Assembly (NCBI GenBank): GCA_019113965.1 | Contig: DXGK01000025.1 | Span: 1-37,213, forward strand | DNA: 37,213 nucleotides | DNA from: Candidatus Limosilactobacillus merdipullorum | GTDB taxonomy: Bacteria; Bacillota; Bacilli; Lactobacillales; Lactobacillaceae | Reading direction: 5' to 3' | Shown here: positions 33,407 to 37,213 of the stretch, one piece after another | Layout: each line of letters starts with the position of its first letter | Position numbering within the stretch: position 1 is the stretch's first letter | Made by a program: the position numbers and the translations under genes | The notes under the pieces: generated by a model | Seen by the model: the letters and a program-made list of their open reading frames with translations, nothing else | Told to the model about the DNA's origin: nothing | The model's database searches: none

Positions 33407-36207
33407 ATGAGTGCTGAACGTCAATCGACAACCGAACAAGATGAGATTAACCAAGCCGCATTATTAACTGATACCTCTGCCATTTACCAGCAGGAAAACA
33501 CTTCTGCTCACGGGCTCTCTGATTCTGAGATACAGTCGCGGCAAGCTAAGTATGGCAAGAACGTTTTACAAAAGCCCAAGGGTGTGCCAATGTAGCAACG
33601 CTTCTTAAGTAACTTTACCAGTACGATGGCGTGCCTCCTATGGGTTGCCGGGATTATCGCCTTCTGCGCTAAGCTGCTGCAACTCGGGATTGCCATCTGG
33701 ATGGTCAACGTCATTAACGGTTGCTTCAGTTTTTGGCAAGAATACCAGGCCGACAAGGCCACCGAGGCGCTGAATTCAATGATGCCTTCCTACAGCTGAG
33801 TGATTCGTAACGGCAAGGAAGAAAAGGTGTTATCGACGGAATTGGTTCCGGGAGACATTGTCCTCGTCGAAGAAGGTGACGATGTGCCAGCAGACATGAG
33901 GGTGATTGAAGCAACCAGCCTGCAAGTGAACTAGTCATCGCTGACCGGCGAAGTCAACCCGGTCAACAAGAACGCCCGGCCAGTGAAGATGATTAGTGGT
34001 AATCATTACGAATTGAGCAACATTATCTGTTCCTGGACCACTATCGTGAAAGGCAATGCAAAGGGGGTCGTCATCAAGACCGGGATGAACACCGATTTTT
34101 GTCAAATTGCGACCCTGACTCAGAACGTCAAGGAAGACAGCAGTCCTCTGCAAAAGGAACTGAGCGTGCTGACGAAGCAGCTCTCCATTCTGGCCGTTTC
34201 CATCAGTGTGGTTTTCTTCCTGCTTGCCACCTTTGTTGTTCATTACCCACTGGTTAAGTCATTTATCTTTGCCCTGGGGATGATTGTGGCATTTATTCCT
34301 GAAGGGCTGCTGCCAACCGTTACTTTGTCCTTGGCGGAGCGGTTCAACGGATGGCGAAGAAGAATGCCCTCGTGAAGAGATTGTCGAGTGTTGAAACTCT
34401 CGGGTCTGCCTCGGTGATTTGTTCCGATAAGACCGGGACACTGACGCAAAACCAAATGACGGTGACCCATCTGTGGACACTCAACCACAGTTATGAGGTG
34501 ACTGGTCAAGGCTACCAGGCCAAGGGTCACATCCATATTGGGCCGACGCAGATTGATGCTCACCATGACCAGACGCTGTTTGAATTACTTCGTGCCGACC
34601 TTTTGGTTGACAATGCCCGGATTGTGACGCCTGATGAGCACCATCAGCGTTACACCATCCTGGGTGACCCGACCGAGGCCTGCCTGGAAGTGGTAGCTGA
34701 AAAGGGTGGCTTAGATCCCAAAGCTGAACGTCAGGCAACACCGCGAATCAAGGAATTGCCGTTTGATTCAGACCGCAAGATGATGACGGTCATTTTGAAG
34801 TCTGATGCGCAGCACCAGTTTAACGTGGCGACCAAGGGTGCGCCCAACCGCGTCATTGAGCAATGCAGTACCTGTCTGTTGAACGGGCAGGTAGTGCCGT
34901 TGACCGCCGAACTGAAGCAGCAGGTGATGGACGCCAATAACGGCTATGCTCGGCGGGGTCTCCGGGTACTGGCGGTTGCTGGTCGGCGGCTGCCGGACGA
35001 AATGGATAATGACTTATCGCAGGCAACGATTAAAACCGTTGAAAAGGACCTCACCTTTATCGGTCTGTCAGTGATGGTTGACCCACCGCGCGAAGAAGTT
35101 CGCAAGTCCGCCGAATCTTGCCACCGCGCCCACATTAAGATCATTATGATTACTGGTGACTATGGGCTGACCGCTAAGAGCATTGCCCAAAACATTGGGA
35201 TTGTGGATCCGCACAAACCGTTAGCAGTCGTTACGGGGCCAGAACTCAAGAAAATGAGCGATGACGAGTTGAAGGAAAAGTTGAAGGGCGAAATCGTCTT
35301 TGCCCGGATGACACCTGAACAAAAGTACCGGGTTGTCCACACACTGCAATCAATGGGTGAAGTCATTGCCGTTACGGGTGACGGTGTCAATGATGCGCCA
35401 GCGCTGAAAAAGGCTGACATTGGTGTTGCCATGGGTCTGACGGGAACTGACGTCGCAAAGGAAGCTGCTGACATGATTCTAACGGATGACAACTTTGCTT
35501 CAATCGTGGCGGCCATTCGTGAGGGCCGTGGTGTCTATGCCAATATTCGAAAGTTCCTGTTGTACATTCTGAACTCAAACGAGCCGGAAGCATTACCGTC
35601 AGTGCTTTTCCTGCTGAGTGGCGGGACCATTCCGCTAGCGTTGAGTGTCATGCAGATCCTGTCCGTTGACCTCGGGACCGACCTGATTCCAGCAATCGGG
35701 TTGGGAAAGGAAAATGCCGAAAAAGGTGTTATGGACCAACCACCACGTTCGCCAAAGTCGCACTTGATCAATAAAAACCTGTTACTAAAGGCCTTTGCTT
35801 GGTATGGCTTACTAGCATCGATTATTTCCACGGCGGCGTACTTTGCAGACAACTACTGGAATGGCCACGTTTGGCCAAATTTGGCGTCGAGTGGGCTTGA
35901 TTATAGTCAAGCAACGACGATGACGCTGGCAGCGATTATCTTCTGCCAGATTGCCGCTGTTTTGAACATCCGTTACCAGCGGAACACCATGTTCAACAAG
36001 CATTTTTGGGACAATTCAATGATTTTTATTGGGATTCTCTTTGAAATTATTCTCTTGTTGTGCATTTGCAACGTGCCGTTCTTACGGAGTGTCTTCGGGA
36101 CTGCGCCGCTGCTGGGACACCACTGGATCATCTTGGCATGCATTCCATTTGTCCTCATTGCCGTTGATGAGCTGCGAAAGGTCATCCTGCGGCACTGGCA
36201 TAAGTAA
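33407..36207 (+). pseudogene. P-type (type II) cation-transporting ATPase, inactivated by three stops and one frameshift
   Basis: It starts at ATG 33407 behind GAGGAG. The N-terminal cation-ATPase domain (HGLSDSEIQSRQAKYGKNVL) and first membrane helices are recognisable, but the frame is cut by TAG 33593-33595, TGA 33797-33799 (probably Arg CGA before VIRNGKE) and TAG 33932-33934 (probably Gln before SSLTGE). A one-base loss near 34339 then breaks LSLAE-AVQRMAKKNAL. From 34351 to 36207 the frame is clean. It holds the phosphorylation motif SDKTGTLTQNQMT, KGAPNRVIEQC, MITGDYGLTAKSIA, the hinge GDGVNDAPALKKADIGVAMG and the C-terminal membrane helices. PEGLLPTVTLSLA marks the Ca2+/Na+,K+-type group. 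The intact gene would encode about 930 residues. The ion is unknown. Confidence 0.88.
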
Positions 36208-36208
36208 A

Positions 36209-36249
36209 ATAACCGCTTAGGATTCAGCGCTGAATCCTAAGCGGTTTTT
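36209..36249. terminator. Bidirectional terminator formed by a 36-bp perfect palindrome
   Basis: Arms 36211-36228 and 36229-36246 are exact reverse complements with no loop, starting AACCGCTTAGG and ending CCTAAGCGGTT, with T on the right and A on the left. It lies between the convergent ATPase pseudogene and the DUF436 gene. Confidence 0.85.
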
Positions 36250-36262
36250 GTCTGTCAGGTAA

Positions 36263-36826
36263 TTAATCAAATGGCTCCCACTTGTAATTTGCACGGGCAC
36301 CACCGATCAGCTTTGGCCGTGAGCTCATGAAACGGGTGTGAGCCTGACCAACGGTGTCGATTGACGTCCGTACCGGCAACTGAACAAAGCGAATATGCAT
36401 TCCAATGTCACAGTCACCAATGTCCATTCCTGCATCTGCCGTGATGTGTTCTACTTCGACCGGGTCGTCGAAACGTTGGAAAGCAGCAATTTGAGCGGCA
36501 CCACTGGCCCTCATCGATGGGTAAACCGTCACGATCTCAAGATGGTGCTTCTCAGCTACCCGGCGTTCAACGGTGAGGGCACGGTTAATCTCGACACAGC
36601 CTTCAACTGCTAACTCAATTCCCTGGGGTTGCAGAATGTCGTAGAGGGTGTCAACCACCGCCTTGCCGATTTTTGCAGAAGGCGCACTGGCCATCTTGGC
36701 ACCGGCAATTGCACTGGTAGAAATACCGAGGACGAAAATGGCCCCCTTAGAGAGTTTGGCCTGTTCCAGGAGTTCGTTAGACCCCTGGGCGACCTGCTCT
36801 TTGACTTTGGCTAAATCAACTGTCAT
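36263..36826 (-). CDS. DUF436/UPF0340 family protein (YwlG-like)
   Basis: A 187-residue protein that matches the whole TIGR01440/YwlG family. Hallmarks are GAIFVLGISTSAIAGAKMASAPSAKIG, GIELAVEGCVEINRALTVERRVAE, ITADAGMDIGDCDIGMHIRFVQLPVR and the final RPKLIGGARANYK. The family is widespread in Firmicutes, with no settled biochemical role. The ATG at 36826 follows AGAAAGGTGG, and a perfect minus-strand TATAAT stands at 36851-36856 without a good -35. Confidence 0.9.
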   Translation of the reverse strand: MTVDLAKVKEQVAQGSNELLEQAKLSKGAIFVLGISTSAIAGAKMASAPSAKIGKAVVDTLYDILQPQGIELAVEGCVEINRALTVERRVAEKHHLEIVTVYPSMRASGAAQIAAFQRFDDPVEVEHITADAGMDIGDCDIGMHIRFVQLPVRTSIDTVGQAHTRFMSSRPKLIGGARANYKWEPFD

Positions 36827-36896
36827 TTAGTTCGCCACCTTTCTGCATTTATTATAAAGGATCGACTAACGGTTGGTCTACAGTTGAGTGGGCAAG

Positions 36897-36922
36897 CAAA
36901 AAGGACGGCCGTTCAGCCGTCC
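36897..36922 (-). terminator. Terminator of nrdF
   Basis: Read leftward, GGACGGC and GCCGTCC (36903-36909/36916-36922) form a 7-bp stem with a six-base loop, followed by five U (A at 36898-36902). Confidence 0.8.
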
Positions 36923-36929
36923 AGTAACT

Positions 36930-37213
36930 TTATTTGTGGTTAGGGTCTTTAACGTGGTAGTCGTCATCGTTCATGGCTTCCACAGCACCTAAACGGTAAC
37001 CGTTACCGACCTGGCTGAAGAAGTCATGGTTGGAGGTCGTCGTGGAAATGCCGTTCATGACGACGGGGTTGACATCCGAGCTCGTGTCAGGGAACAGTGG
37101 TTCCTGACCAAGGTTCATCAGGGCCTTGTTAGCGTTGTAACGGATAAAGGTCAAAACGTCATCGGTCCAACCAACGGTATCGTAAAGCATGTGGGTGTAC
37201 TTTTCTTCATTGT
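36930..37213 (-). CDS. nrdF: Ribonucleotide reductase class Ib beta subunit, C-terminal part
   Basis: The last 94 codons of a gene that continues beyond the right edge; there is no start codon in the window. The frame reads NEEKYTHMLYDTVGWTDDVLTFIRYNANKALMNLG, then NPVVMNGISTTTSNHDFFSQVGNGYRLG and ends with EAMNDDDYHVKDPNHK. RYNANKALMNLG and NHDFFS.xGNGY are diagnostic of NrdF. The C-terminal tail normally docks into NrdE. Its product carries the metal-tyrosyl radical for deoxyribonucleotide synthesis. nrdH/nrdE/nrdI are expected upstream, outside the window. Confidence 0.93.
   Translation of the reverse strand, partial: NEEKYTHMLYDTVGWTDDVLTFIRYNANKALMNLGQEPLFPDTSSDVNPVVMNGISTTTSNHDFFSQVGNGYRLGAVEAMNDDDYHVKDPNHK

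Overview
The window looks like chromosomal DNA from a heterofermentative lactobacillus, most likely the genus Limosilactobacillus (fermentum/reuteri group). The reasons are the roughly 50% GC content, strong GGAGG ribosome binding sites, a pdhABCD-lplA operon, a PyrR-attenuated pyr operon, CcpA-type cre boxes, and a ComX/SigH-like sigma gene at the conserved place before rpmG-secE-nusG. The species is inferred from protein character and was not searched. No phage, CRISPR array, rRNA, tRNA or intact insertion sequence was seen. LAYOUT. (1) 1-3740: a leftward four-gene operon (85-aa orphan, xylose-isomerase-like TIM barrel, permease, PfkB-type sugar kinase running off the left edge). It faces a LacI-family regulator. 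Their shared intergenic region carries a consensus-like promoter, LacI-type palindromes and a perfect cre. This is probably a sugar-acid or ketodeoxy-sugar catabolic unit. (2) 3762-5193: an FMN split-barrel protein and a frameshifted NAD(P)-binding pseudogene. (3) 5237-5837: a gene-free stretch with 35-bp inverted repeats and a nested three-way-junction fold. (4) 5838-7241: a DUF2252 protein, divergent from the pdh operon. (5) 7392-13357: pdhA-pdhB-pdhC-pdhD-lplA, with a 21-bp palindrome on the -35 box and a cre at the start point. (6) 13371-15880: an SGNH hydrolase overlapping a fumarate-reductase-like flavoprotein. (7) 15956-18540: cysS, mrnC, rlmB. (8) 18743-22767: a sigma factor with an overlapping upstream ORF, rpmG, secE, nusG, an unusual Ig/TM/coiled-coil protein, rplK and rplA. 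Both rplK and rplA are preceded by the same RNA fold, which resembles an L1-binding site. (9) 22824-30127: a GNAT gene and pyrB-pyrC-carA-carB behind a PyrR attenuator, placed between rplKA and rplJL. (10) 30183-31366: an L10 leader with an attenuator, then rplJ and rplL. (11) 31429-32929: a ThiD/PdxK-type kinase and a second FMN split-barrel protein. (12) 32998-36249: gene relics, a tiny membrane ORF, and a P-type cation ATPase broken by three stops and a frameshift. (13) 36263-37213: a DUF436/YwlG protein and the 3' end of nrdF. FUNCTION. Most of the window is housekeeping: pyruvate oxidation with scavenged lipoate, translation and secretion machinery, UMP precursor synthesis and deoxynucleotide supply. 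The accessory interest lies in the sugar-acid operon, the structured element at 5.3-5.75 kb, the leader RNAs, the sigma uORF and the decaying genes.
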